DNA from: Subdoligranulum variabile
GTDB lineage: Bacteria > Bacillota > Clostridia > Oscillospirales > Ruminococcaceae
Direction of reading: 5' to 3'
Length of the DNA: 64,000 nt
Assembly (NCBI GenBank): GCA_004554775.1
Contig: SFKI01000003.1
Span: 1 to 64,000 of the forward strand
The position numbers and the translations under genes are program-made. Numbering within the stretch: position 1 is the first letter of the stretch; the number at the start of each line of letters is the position of its first letter. A model generated the notes under the pieces. The model was given only the letters and a program-made list of their open reading frames with translations. It had not been told where the DNA came from and searched no databases. This document shows positions 24,842-34,080 of this stretch, in pieces.

Positions 24842-25314
24842 TGACGGTTGTTTGCTTTCATAACCCCAGTGAGGAAAACGGATATTTGAGCAACTGGTAC
24901 CCCTGCCGCTTTACGGTGGAGGGGGTGGACTTTTCCTCCATGGAACAATATATGATGTACAAAAAGGCTGTCTACTTTGGTGACAAGGCTGTGGCGGGCC
25001 AAATTCTTGCAACCGATGATGTTGCCGAAATCAAGGCGCTTGGCAGGCTGGTTGCCAATTACAGCGAGCGTTATTGGAACGGTATTCGGCAAATCGTTGT
25101 TTTTACAGGGCTGCTTGCCAAATTCACCCAAAATGACGACCTGAAAGCGCAGCTTGCCGCCACCAAAGGTTCCGTTTTGGCTGAATGTGCGGTCAGGGAT
25201 ACCATTTGGGGGATCGGCTTGTCGATGAAGGACCCGGACAGGCTGGATATTGGCAAGTGGAAGGGGCAAAACCTGCTGGGCTATGCCCTGATGATGGTGC
25301 GCGAACGGCTGTAA
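24841..25314 (+). CDS. NADAR-family (YbiA-like) protein
   Basis: This 157-residue protein has the NADAR/YbiA pattern: a FxNxxxxPF-like segment appears as LSNWYPCRFTVEGVDFSS with the key glutamate E35 in MEQYMMYKKA, then a TIWGIGLS block and the closing LGYALMMVRERL. The superfamily includes N-glycosidases of riboflavin intermediates and enzymes that remove ADP-ribose from guanine, acting as antitoxins to DarT1-type toxins. Next to a DUF3990 ART-like gene the second role is the attractive reading. It starts on the last base of the upstream gene and ends 35 bp before hsdR. No transmembrane or export signal is present. Confidence 0.88.
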   Translation: MTVVCFHNPSEENGYLSNWYPCRFTVEGVDFSSMEQYMMYKKAVYFGDKAVAGQILATDDVAEIKALGRLVANYSERYWNGIRQIVVFTGLLAKFTQNDDLKAQLAATKGSVLAECAVRDTIWGIGLSMKDPDRLDIGKWKGQNLLGYALMMVRERL

Positions 25315-25349
25315 AAGCGCACACAAATACCCGGAAAGGGGCAAAACAA

Positions 25350-28300
25350 ATGACCTTTCAAAAGGAATCGGACTTTGAAGAAGCGCTTATAAAAATCCTG
25401 ACGACCAAAGGCTGGGAGAGCACAATTCTGAAATATCCCACCGAGCAGGATCTGATCCGCAACTGGGCAAACATTCTCTTTGACAATAACCGCGGCATAG
25501 ATCGCCTTGGCGATTACCCCTTGACCGATGGCGAGATGCAGCAAATTGTGGAGCAGATTCGGGAACTGCGCACACCGCTGAAGCTGAACGGCTTTATCAA
25601 CGGCAAAACGGTTTCTGTCAAGCGCGATAACCCCGATGACAAGGCACATTTCGGCAAGGAAGTCAGCCTGAAAATCTACGACCGCATGGAGATTGCCGCC
25701 GGGCAAAGCCGCTACCAGATCGTGCAGCAGCCGATTTTTCCCGGTAAATCCAAAATGCTGAACGACCGCCGCGGCGATTTGATGCTGCTGATCAACGGTA
25801 TGCCGGTGTTCCATCTGGAACTAAAGCGCAGCGGTGTGCCGGTAAGTCAGGCATATAACCAAATCGAAAAATACGCCCACGAGGGTGTGTTTACCGGGCT
25901 GTTCTCGCTTGTGCAGATTTTTGTGGCAATGAACCCGGAAGAAACCGTCTACTTCGCCAACCCCGGTCCCGACGGCAAGTTTAACACCGATTATTACTTC
26001 CACTGGGCGGACTTCAACAACGAGCCAATCAACGATTGGAAAGAGATTGCCTCCAAGCTGCTGTCCATCCCCATGGCGCACCAGCTGATCGGCTTTTACA
26101 CCGTGGCCGACGATGCGGACGGCGTGTTGAAGGTTATGCGCAGCTATCAGTATTATGCTGCCAGTGCGATTTCGGATGTGGTTTCCAAAACGAAATGGGA
26201 CAGCGGCAAGCAGCGCGGCGGGTATATCTGGCACACCACCGGCAGCGGCAAGACGATGACCTCCTTCAAGTCCGCGCAGCTGATTGCCAATTCCAACGAT
26301 GCGGACAAGGTGGTTTTCCTCACGGATCGCATCGAGCTGGGAACGCAGTCGCTGAAAGAATACCGCGCCTTTGCCGATGAAAACGAGACCGTGCAGGCAA
26401 CGGAAAACACCTATGTATTGATTTCCAAGCTGAAAAGCATTGCCACCGCAGACACGCTGATTGTGACTTCTATTCAGAAGATGAGCAATATCCGTGACGA
26501 GGAGGGCGGCAAAAATGCCCGCGATATTGAGCTGATCGGCAAAAAGCGGCTGGTGTTTATCGTGGACGAGGCGCATCGCTCCACCTTTGGCGATATGCTG
26601 GCAATTATAAAAGAAACCTTTCCCCATGCGATTTTCTTCGGCTTTACCGGCACGCCCGTGTTTGAGGAAAACGCCAAAAAGAACAACGCGCAAACCGATG
26701 TGTTTGGTAATGAACTGCACCGTTACAGCATAGCGGACGGCATCCGCGATAAAAATGTGTTGGGCTTTGACCCGTACAAGGTACTTACTTTCCGCGACAA
26801 AGATGTGCGGCAGGCTGTTGCACTGGAAAAGGCGAAGGCAACTACGGTTGCAGACGCCCTGAATGACCCCGCAAAAGCCGCTGTGTACTATAAGTACATG
26901 GACAACACGCAGGTGAAAATGTACGGCGAGCCGGGTCCGGACGGGAAGTGGATCAAGGGGATTGAGGATTATCTGCCCAATACACAATATCTGACGGCAG
27001 AGCATAAGCAGACCGTTATCGAGGATATTAAGGAAAGCTGGCTGACTTTGAGCCACAACGGTAAGTTCCACGCCATTTTTGCCACAAGCAGCATCCCGGA
27101 GGCAATCGAATATTACCGCATGATGAAGATCACCATGCCGGAATTGAAAACAAGCTGCCTTTTTGACCCGAACATTGATAATAACGGCGGCGCCATTTAC
27201 AAAGAGGATGGGCTTGTTGAAATTATCGAGGATTACAATAAGCGCTATGGGCAGGATTTTACAATACACACCCACGCACGGTTTAAGAAGGATCTGTCGC
27301 TGCGTCTGGCGCACAAGGAGCAGTATAAGCGCATTGAACGCACACCCGACCAACAGCTTGATTTGCTGATCGTTGTTGACCAGATGCTGACCGGCTTTGA
27401 CTCCAAGTGGGTTAATACCCTCTATATGGATAAGATGCTGGAATACGAGAACATTATACAGGCGTTTTCCCGCACAAACCGACTGTTTGGACCGGATAAG
27501 CCGTTCGGTGTGATTCGCTACTACCGCAAGCCGCACACAATGGAGCAAAATGTGCTGAAAGCGGTGAAGCTGTACTCCGGCGACCGCCCGATTGGATTGT
27601 TTGTTGACCGCCTTGCCCGCAACCTTGAAAAAATGAACGAGGTGTACGGCGACATTGCGGAGTTGTTTACGAGCGCGGGTGTGCCGGATTTTGAAAAGCT
27701 GCCGCAGGACAGAAGCGTCTGCGCCAGGTTTGCCAAGCTGTTCCGCGCGCTTAACGACTACATGGAGGCAGCACGTGTGCAGGGCTTTACATGGAATCAA
27801 AGCGTATATCATTGCCCGGACGACGCTGCCGATGAAACCATTGATGTCGAAATGCTGTTTGATGAGTCTGCCTATCTGATTTTGGCACAGCGCTATAAGG
27901 AACTGTCCGCCGAGCCGTCGGACCCTTCCGATGATAGCGATGCGCCGTATGATTTGGTGGGCTATTTGACGGAAATCGACACCGGTGTGATTGATTCCAA
28001 CTATATGAACAGCCGCTTTGATAAGTACCTGAAGCTGCTGAATCAGGCGGGTGCATCGGGAGAATCCATAGAACAGGCAAAAGCCGAACTGCATAAGTCC
28101 TTTGCCAGCCTGACACAGGAAGAACAGAAGTTTGCCAATATCTTCCTGCACGATATTGAACGCGGCGATGCCACACCCGAACCCGGCAAGACGCTGCGGG
28201 ATTACATCACCGAGTACCAGTGCCGTGCGAAGAACGACCAAATCCACCGCTTTGCCGTTGTGTTTGGCTTGGATGAAGAAAAGCTCCGCAATATGATGGG

Positions 28301-28490
28301 TCTGGGGCTTACGAAAACCAATATCAACGAGTTTGGCCGCCTTGACGAACTGAAGAAAAGCGTAGACAAAGCAAAGGCAAAAGCCTATTTTGAGAAAAAA
28401 GAGGGCGTAAAGCTGATACCGCCCAAGGTAAACCAGAAAGTGGACAGTTTGCTGCGGGAATTTATTGTAACCGGCGGCTTCGAGGTGTAA
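25350..28490 (+). CDS. hsdR: Type I restriction endonuclease subunit R
   Basis: This 1046-residue HsdR is the motor and nuclease of the type I complex. The N-terminal PD-(D/E)xK nuclease shows D143 and ELK at 157-159. The SF2 translocase follows with Walker A TTGSGKT at 296-302, DEAH at 406-409 and FGFTGTP; later motifs include DQMLTGFDS and QAFSRTNR. A C-terminal helical region binds the methylase core. The start at 25350 (MTFQKESDFE) follows GGAAAGGGG; a longer in-frame extension from 25185 runs over the NADAR gene and is rejected. Full length, no frameshift. It is last in the operon and is closed by a terminator at 28521-28551. Confidence 0.96.
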   Translation: MTFQKESDFEEALIKILTTKGWESTILKYPTEQDLIRNWANILFDNNRGIDRLGDYPLTDGEMQQIVEQIRELRTPLKLNGFINGKTVSVKRDNPDDKAHFGKEVSLKIYDRMEIAAGQSRYQIVQQPIFPGKSKMLNDRRGDLMLLINGMPVFHLELKRSGVPVSQAYNQIEKYAHEGVFTGLFSLVQIFVAMNPEETVYFANPGPDGKFNTDYYFHWADFNNEPINDWKEIASKLLSIPMAHQLIGFYTVADDADGVLKVMRSYQYYAASAISDVVSKTKWDSGKQRGGYIWHTTGSGKTMTSFKSAQLIANSNDADKVVFLTDRIELGTQSLKEYRAFADENETVQATENTYVLISKLKSIATADTLIVTSIQKMSNIRDEEGGKNARDIELIGKKRLVFIVDEAHRSTFGDMLAIIKETFPHAIFFGFTGTPVFEENAKKNNAQTDVFGNELHRYSIADGIRDKNVLGFDPYKVLTFRDKDVRQAVALEKAKATTVADALNDPAKAAVYYKYMDNTQVKMYGEPGPDGKWIKGIEDYLPNTQYLTAEHKQTVIEDIKESWLTLSHNGKFHAIFATSSIPEAIEYYRMMKITMPELKTSCLFDPNIDNNGGAIYKEDGLVEIIEDYNKRYGQDFTIHTHARFKKDLSLRLAHKEQYKRIERTPDQQLDLLIVVDQMLTGFDSKWVNTLYMDKMLEYENIIQAFSRTNRLFGPDKPFGVIRYYRKPHTMEQNVLKAVKLYSGDRPIGLFVDRLARNLEKMNEVYGDIAELFTSAGVPDFEKLPQDRSVCARFAKLFRALNDYMEAARVQGFTWNQSVYHCPDDAADETIDVEMLFDESAYLILAQRYKELSAEPSDPSDDSDAPYDLVGYLTEIDTGVIDSNYMNSRFDKYLKLLNQAGASGESIEQAKAELHKSFASLTQEEQKFANIFLHDIERGDATPEPGKTLRDYITEYQCRAKNDQIHRFAVVFGLDEEKLRNMMGLGLTKTNINEFGRLDELKKSVDKAKAKAYFEKKEGVKLIPPKVNQKVDSLLREFIVTGGFEV

Positions 28491-28520
28491 GGCTGCATAT
28501 TTATAAGCGATAAGTCGAAC

Positions 28521-28551
28521 AAAAGGGCCAAGGAAAATCCGAGGCCCTTTT
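28521..28551 (+). terminator. Terminator of the restriction operon
   Basis: AAAAGGGCC pairs with GGCCCTTTT across a 13-base loop. The silent hsdS cassette begins only seven bases after it. Confidence 0.8.
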
Positions 28552-28557
28552 ACTTTT

Positions 28558-29034
28558 GCTTGGGAACAGCGGAAGTTGGGAGAGCTATTCAATTTTCACT
28601 ACGGAGATGGAAATAATAATCCGAGCAATGGCGGAAAATATCCTGTTTTTGGTGCAGGTGGTATTCAAGGCGGCTATACAAAATACAACGCTGAAAACTC
28701 TGTAATTATAGGACATATGGGAGATGCGGGTTGCGTTTCGTGGGGTGAAGGAAAACACTTTGTGACCTATAATGGCACTATTACAAAGCCTAAAGACGAA
28801 GTTTTCTCAGCTAAATTCGGATATTATCTTTTGCTGCATATGAATTTGCGAAAATATCGCGGTGGAAGCGGGCTTCCATTTTTGACTTATGATATGTTGA
28901 CTGAAATGGAAACCAAATGTACCAATTCAAAAATAGAAACTCAAAAAATTGCCGATTACTTTACACATCTCGACCGCCTTATCACCCTTCATCAGCGTAA
29001 GCCAGCGTTGTTGAAACAACCCCCTAAAGTATAA
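28558..29034 (+). pseudogene. Silent hsdS cassette, direct orientation (one target-recognition domain)
   Basis: Begins in mid-gene as AWEQRKLGELFNFHYGDG and ends LDRLITLHQRK followed by a short unrelated tail to a stop at 29034. It carries a single target-recognition domain with the YPVFGAGGIQGGYT type of start common in HsdS proteins. Its 5' edge repeat (from 28558) and 24-bp 3' repeat (28978-29001) match those of the active gene. It has no start codon and lies behind a terminator, so it is unlikely to be expressed in place. Confidence 0.85.
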
Positions 29035-29075
29035 CAGCACCAGCCGTCACGGGAGCGTGACGGCTGGTGCTGTTA
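29032..29075. terminator. Perfect 20-bp hairpin after the silent cassette
   Basis: A 20-bp arm starting TAACAGCACCAGCC is followed by a 4-base loop and its exact complement, then a short AT-rich tail. It is likely a terminator, or the marker of the end of the island. Confidence 0.7.
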
Positions 29076-29126
29076 TATTATCGAAAAAGTACTCGCCCGT
29101 GCAATCTTGCGTAGGCGTATAACACG

Positions 29127-29154
29127 GCGGGCGGATATAGAATCCGCCCCTACG
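29127..29154. repeat. Dispersed hairpin repeat, copy 1
   Basis: GGGCGGATATAGAATCCGCCC forms a hairpin. Its reverse complement with two changes recurs at 63283-63312 together with the flanking CGTAGG. It lies in non-coding DNA between the restriction locus and the sensor kinase gene. Confidence 0.7.
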
Positions 29155-29258
29155 GTAACGGGATAGAGGATGCCTTAAAGAATGGCAAACGGGCTTTGCG
29201 CGCTCACGCCAGCAAAATATGCGCCTTTGTCCATTCCTGATTTTGAAAAAATAGCGTA

Positions 29259-32204
29259 TTACAGTATTTTGCGTATCTCCTGCACAAAATCGGCAATCAC
29301 GATGGGCTTGGACAGGAAGCCGTTCATGCCGCTTTTCAGGGCGTTGCGGCGGTCCTCATCAAAGGCGTTCGCCGTCATGGCAAGAATGGGGATGCCCGCC
29401 AGGGCGGGGTTTTTCAATTCGCGGATGCGGCGGGTGGCGGTGTAGCCGTCCATGATCGGCATCTGCACGTCCATCAGTACCAAATCGTACTGCCCCGGCG
29501 CTGCGGTGCTGACCTTTTCCACGGCGGCCGCGCCGTTTTCGGCGATATCGACCTCAAAGCCATAGGCGTTCAAAATCTCCACGGCAATCTCGCGGTTCAG
29601 CTCGTTATCCTCGGCAAGCAGGATGTGCTTACCCTCAAAGTCGGCAGCCTTTTGGGGCAGCATGCCCCGCTCCCTCTGCGCCTGTTTCTGCCCGATGGCG
29701 GTCATCAGCGTGTCGCGCAGGTCAGACAGGAACATCGGCTTGGAGCAAAACGCCGTGACACCGGCTGCCTTTGCCTCCACCTCAATGTCGGACCAGTCAT
29801 AGGCGGTAAGGATGATAATGGGCGTATCATCGTGCAGGCTGCGGATCTGGCGGGTGACCTCAATGCCGTTCATATCCGGCAGGCGCCAGTCGATAATATA
29901 GGCCTTGAAGGTATCGCCCATCTCGATGGACTGCCGTGCGCGCAGCACTGCCTCCTTGCCGGAAAGCGTCCACTCGGCGCGCATGCCCACCTTGACCAGC
30001 ATCTTGGTCACGCTGTCGCAGGTGTTGAAATCATCATCCACCACCAGCGCCTTCAGACCCTCCAGCTCGGTGATCTTTACCGTCTTGCGGTGTTCTTCCT
30101 GCGCACGCAGCGGCACACGGACAATAAATTCAGAGCCTTTTCCCGGCGCGGTCTGCACCTCAATGGTGCCGCCCATCATATCTACGATGTTTTTGGTAAT
30201 GGCCATACCCAGCCCGGTACCTTGTATTCTGCTTACCGTGGAAGTGCGCTCGCGCTCAAAGGGTTCAAAGATCTTTTTGGCAAACTCCGGGCTCATGCCG
30301 ATGCCATTGTCTTTGACGCGGAACTCATACTGCCCGCAGCCGCCGACCTTACCGGCAAGCTGGCGCACCCGCACCGACACCGTGCCGCCTGCGGGGGTGA
30401 ACTTGATGGCGTTGGACAAAAGGTTCATCAGAACCTGATTCAGCCGGGTCTTATCGCAATAGACGTCCTCATCGGCAACATCCATTGCATCCATATACAA
30501 TTCCAGTTGCTTTGCGTAAATCTGCCCGCTGACGATGGTTTTTATGTCGTGCAGCACATCGGACAGATTGACCTCGGTTTCGTCCAGCTGGATCTTTCCG
30601 CTTTCGATGCGGCTCATATCCAAGATATCATTGATGAGTGAAAGCAGGTGGTTGCCGGAGGCCAGTATCTTGGTAAGGTATTCCTTCACGCGGTCCTTGT
30701 CGTCCAGATGGCTGACCGCCAGCGTGGTAAAGCCGATGATGGCGTTCATGGGGGTGCGGATATCGTGGGACATATTGGAAAGGAAGGTACTCTTGGCGCG
30801 GTTGGCGTTTTCGGCGGCGGCAACGGCATCCGAGAGCGCCTGGTTCACCTGCCTGTCGGCGGTGCGGTCAGACAAAACCAAAATGTACTTGGTTCTCTCC
30901 TCCACCTCGCTGCCCATGGCAACCACGTGGAACCAGCGCCGTTCCCCTGTTCCCTGATGTACATACTCCATGTCCCACTCGCGCTGTTCGCCGCAGGCAA
31001 GCCCTTCCAGAAAGTTCTTGGTGCGGTCGGGGAAATCCTGCGGGTGCAGCAAGGCCAAGGTATGGATGTTCCTGCGCACGCTCTCCTGCGTCAGACCCAG
31101 CAGGCGTTCCATATTCGGGCTGATGTAATCCGCCTTGTGGGTTTTTGCATCCAGCATCAGGAAAACGTCGTCCACGTTCTGGGACAGCCTTTGGAACAGC
31201 TCGTCCCGGCACAAAAGCTCGTTGTTTTTGCGGCGCAGCTTGACGTGCCCCTGGCGCGTAATCAGCAGAAGGATCATGATCGCAATCGCCGCGACAATGC
31301 AGGTTACGATCTGCACTGTGCGCAGCCAAAGCTGATTCATACCGGCATTGACGACATCCACCGGGACAATGCCCGCCATGATCCAGTTCTGGACACCGGC
31401 GCTCTCGTAAACCAGATAGTATCTTGTGCCGCCCAGCGTCACCTCACGGTTGCCGCTGACACCTTTTGCAAAGTCGCTGGCAAGCTCTTGCATCTGCGTC
31501 TCAGTAAGGTTGGAATACTCTTGCAGTACCGCAAGCAGGTTATAAACAGCTTCCTCGCCCTCTGCAATATCTTCAATTAAGACCTGCCCATCCGGGTAGA
31601 TGACATAGCTGCTGGCAGCACCGCCGAAGGCCGAATCGTCCACGGTTTTCATCACGTCGGCATTGTAGCGGCCGATGGCGATGGCATCGTAGGCAAAGCC
31701 GCGGTAGACGCCCTTGGTTTCGGGGCAGATAAACACCAGCATCGGGTCACGCCCGGGCAAAACCGCGTTCATCACAACGTCGTCCCGGTCGGCAAGCCTC
31801 TCGTCAAGGTTGCTCTGCAAGCCAAGATAGCCCGTTTCGCCGCCCGGTGTTATGTAGTTGCCATCGTAAGAAAGAAAGTAAAATTCGGCAAAGCCAAGCT
31901 CCTGCTTGGCAGACTCTAAATACACCTGAATGCCGTCATCGTCGGGGTTGCTGTACAGAAAGCCGTTCCATAAATGCAGATAGGACAGGTTTTTGTTTAC
32001 CTGCTCGCTCAGGATGCTGTTGGATTTATGCAGAACTTCCTCTAAGTGGTCGGTGCTTTCTTCGTAGACGGTTTTGGATACAAACGAAAGGTACTGCACA
32101 CCAAGGCAGGCAAAAAACGCGATCGCCAGCAGAGCAGCAGCGGCGGTCAGCCTTTTGCGCGGGAAATGGCGCTTTGTTTTCAGCTTCGGCTTATCATCTT
32201 CCAT
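29259..32204 (-). CDS. Hybrid sensor histidine kinase with two receiver domains
   Basis: This 981-residue membrane kinase has a short cytoplasmic tail, a transmembrane helix at about residues 19-40, an extracellular Cache-like sensor of about 250 residues, and a second transmembrane helix near 296-316. Inside the cell follow a PAS domain (about 335-450), HisKA with the phospho-histidine at H480 in SNMSHDIRTPMN, HATPase_c (DNGIGM, GTGLGM), and two receiver domains starting at LKALVVDDD and HILLAEDN with their aspartates in IIDWRLPDMNG and LMDVQMPIMDG. No DNA-binding output or Hpt domain is fused, so a separate partner is needed. It overlaps the upstream solute-binding lipoprotein gene by 11 bp. 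Confidence 0.95.
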   Translation of the reverse strand: MEDDKPKLKTKRHFPRKRLTAAAALLAIAFFACLGVQYLSFVSKTVYEESTDHLEEVLHKSNSILSEQVNKNLSYLHLWNGFLYSNPDDDGIQVYLESAKQELGFAEFYFLSYDGNYITPGGETGYLGLQSNLDERLADRDDVVMNAVLPGRDPMLVFICPETKGVYRGFAYDAIAIGRYNADVMKTVDDSAFGGAASSYVIYPDGQVLIEDIAEGEEAVYNLLAVLQEYSNLTETQMQELASDFAKGVSGNREVTLGGTRYYLVYESAGVQNWIMAGIVPVDVVNAGMNQLWLRTVQIVTCIVAAIAIMILLLITRQGHVKLRRKNNELLCRDELFQRLSQNVDDVFLMLDAKTHKADYISPNMERLLGLTQESVRRNIHTLALLHPQDFPDRTKNFLEGLACGEQREWDMEYVHQGTGERRWFHVVAMGSEVEERTKYILVLSDRTADRQVNQALSDAVAAAENANRAKSTFLSNMSHDIRTPMNAIIGFTTLAVSHLDDKDRVKEYLTKILASGNHLLSLINDILDMSRIESGKIQLDETEVNLSDVLHDIKTIVSGQIYAKQLELYMDAMDVADEDVYCDKTRLNQVLMNLLSNAIKFTPAGGTVSVRVRQLAGKVGGCGQYEFRVKDNGIGMSPEFAKKIFEPFERERTSTVSRIQGTGLGMAITKNIVDMMGGTIEVQTAPGKGSEFIVRVPLRAQEEHRKTVKITELEGLKALVVDDDFNTCDSVTKMLVKVGMRAEWTLSGKEAVLRARQSIEMGDTFKAYIIDWRLPDMNGIEVTRQIRSLHDDTPIIILTAYDWSDIEVEAKAAGVTAFCSKPMFLSDLRDTLMTAIGQKQAQRERGMLPQKAADFEGKHILLAEDNELNREIAVEILNAYGFEVDIAENGAAAVEKVSTAAPGQYDLVLMDVQMPIMDGYTATRRIRELKNPALAGIPILAMTANAFDEDRRNALKSGMNGFLSKPIVIADFVQEIRKIL

Positions 32205-34080
32205 AGCGCTTTATCCCCCCTAACGTAATGTAGCTTTCCGGCGCGGCAAGCACCACGCTGCCGCTGCAAACCGCATCGCTCCAAGTGTTTTTGACCGTGG
32301 CTTCCCCGCGCTCAAACGCGCGGCTTTTGTCCTGCAGCAGCGGTGCCATCTGTTTTTCCGTTGCCAGGCAGGTCACGGTAACGGTATCGTCGTCCCGCAG
32401 CGGCTGCCCGTTGCGGGTAACGCCGGTCAGCGTATAGCTGCCGTCGTTTTCCTGTACCTGCACGGCAATGCCGCTGACCACCGGCAGGGAGCCGCGGTTA
32501 AACGGGGTAAAGCCATCCTCGCAGCCCTCCACAAAGGCGCGCAGGGTGTCCTTCAGCTCAGCGCCCGTCATGGTGCGCTGGTACGACATAAGCCCGTTGG
32601 GCATGATCATGGCGCGCGCCGTTGCCTTGGTATAGTCGGCCTGTAGCACGCTGCCGGTAAAGCTGCTGGCAGGTGCCACCAGCACATCGGTGCCGTAAAT
32701 GCCGCGCAGCGTGTTTGCCATAACAGAGAAGGACGCATTGCCGCCATTTTTGTGGAACACGTTGGAATAGGCTTTCTCACTGGTCAGCACAACATCGCCT
32801 GTGTCGGGCTTATCCTCTGCCAGAAGCTGGGCATTAAACACCCGGTAGGCTTGCTTGGCGTCATATTCGCCCGCAATCATCTTGGAAACCACATCCTGCG
32901 AGATGGCAAAGAAATCGTTGGAGGCGATGCGGATATACATATGGTTTTCTTCCACCACCGAGCGCACGTCCTTCATGGTGTCGGTCAGGTGGTAGCTGAC
33001 GTTCTGGCTGTAGCTCAGCAGGTCCTGCCCTTCCGCGAGGATCTGGCTCTGCGCCCCCTCCGACAGCATAACGTGCAGGATCTGCATCGCTTTTTCGCGG
33101 CGGTCGGGATCCTGCTCCAAATCGCGGTTCAATGCCACTTGGAAGTAGGGCGTGGTCATCAGCCACTTTTCCCCGTTCTGGTTGAAGAACGGCAAAAAGG
33201 TTGCATCAATGCCCTGGTCTTGGAACATCTTTACACCGGCGGAGCTGCCAAAGTACATGGCAAGCTCCCCGTTGCCGAACATCCCGGTCACGTCATCGTA
33301 ATTCAGCTCCAAGTCCGCCGCCGTAAGGCCAGTGTCCTGAATGAACTGCTGCATACGCTCAAAGCCGCCCGGCCACACGGTGTCGTCCAGCCCGACACGG
33401 GTGTTGCTGGCGGGGTCGCTATAGGCGGTGCGCCATTTGCGCCCTGCCGTGGTCGCAAGTTCGGTGGCAGAAAGCCCCTGCAGCGTTTCCATGCAGGTGT
33501 AGTCGTACAGATAGTCGGCGGTAAAGCCGCGGATGCCCACTTCTTCAAAGGCTTTGCAGGCAGCGACAAAACTGGTGTAATCGGTGGGCAGCGGAATGCC
33601 GTACTGCTTAAAAAGGTCGCTGTTGACCACAAAGCCGTGGACATCGGCGCATACAGGCAGCCAGTTTACACTGCCGTCCGCATTTTTGAAGTTGTTGAGA
33701 TAGGAATTGTAGACGGCGCCTGCCTCGTTGGTGGCAATAAGATCCATCAGGCTGTCCTTTAAGGGGGCAGCGTCGTGCAGGGAGAAACGGCAGCAGGTGA
33801 TAATATCCGGCAAACCGCCGTTTTCCTGCAGGAACTTGTAAAAGTCCAAATCGTTGTTGCCTACGATAAACTCAATGTTTACATCTGGCAGCTGCGATTG
33901 CACATAGGGGGCGTACTTTTCGTACAGGCTGTTGGTCCACAGATATACCTGGATGGTTTCGGCGTCCTCCTGCGCCTGCACTGCCTCGGTGCTTTTTCCG
34001 GCGCATCCGGTCAGCAGGGACAAGCCCAGTACCATGGCTGCAAGCAGAGAAAAAATTTTGTACAGTCGTTTCTTTTTCAT
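32194..34080 (-). CDS. Solute-binding lipoprotein fused to a 5'-nucleotidase C-like domain
   Basis: This 628-residue exported lipoprotein has MKKKRLYK, then a hydrophobic stretch and lipobox LLTGCAG. Residues about 35-430 form a family 1 extracellular solute-binding protein (sugar-type: VYLWTNSLYEKY, GSVNWLPV, MYFGSSAG). From about residue 450 a 5'-nucleotidase C-terminal-like domain follows (SVMANTLRGIYGTDVLVAPASS, then AELKDTLRAFV and SGIAVQV). The metallophosphatase half of such nucleotidases is absent, so no nucleotidase activity is expected. The start at 34080 follows GAGGAG; the 26-codon longer frame lacks export sense. No ABC permease is adjacent. Coupling to the sensor kinase downstream suggests a ligand-sensing role for it. 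Confidence 0.88.
   Translation of the reverse strand: MKKKRLYKIFSLLAAMVLGLSLLTGCAGKSTEAVQAQEDAETIQVYLWTNSLYEKYAPYVQSQLPDVNIEFIVGNNDLDFYKFLQENGGLPDIITCCRFSLHDAAPLKDSLMDLIATNEAGAVYNSYLNNFKNADGSVNWLPVCADVHGFVVNSDLFKQYGIPLPTDYTSFVAACKAFEEVGIRGFTADYLYDYTCMETLQGLSATELATTAGRKWRTAYSDPASNTRVGLDDTVWPGGFERMQQFIQDTGLTAADLELNYDDVTGMFGNGELAMYFGSSAGVKMFQDQGIDATFLPFFNQNGEKWLMTTPYFQVALNRDLEQDPDRREKAMQILHVMLSEGAQSQILAEGQDLLSYSQNVSYHLTDTMKDVRSVVEENHMYIRIASNDFFAISQDVVSKMIAGEYDAKQAYRVFNAQLLAEDKPDTGDVVLTSEKAYSNVFHKNGGNASFSVMANTLRGIYGTDVLVAPASSFTGSVLQADYTKATARAMIMPNGLMSYQRTMTGAELKDTLRAFVEGCEDGFTPFNRGSLPVVSGIAVQVQENDGSYTLTGVTRNGQPLRDDDTVTVTCLATEKQMAPLLQDKSRAFERGEATVKNTWSDAVCSGSVVLAAPESYITLGGIKRYGR

Noticed and set aside
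25821..28592. 923-residue minus-strand frame opposite hsdR
   Set aside because: It lies fully inside hsdR on the other strand, with shadow composition and no recognisable domain.
19279..29034. Repeated 20-24 bp units considered as a CRISPR array
   Set aside because: They occur only at the edges of hsdS domains hundreds of bases apart and encode conserved HsdS residues; no regular spacers and no cas genes.
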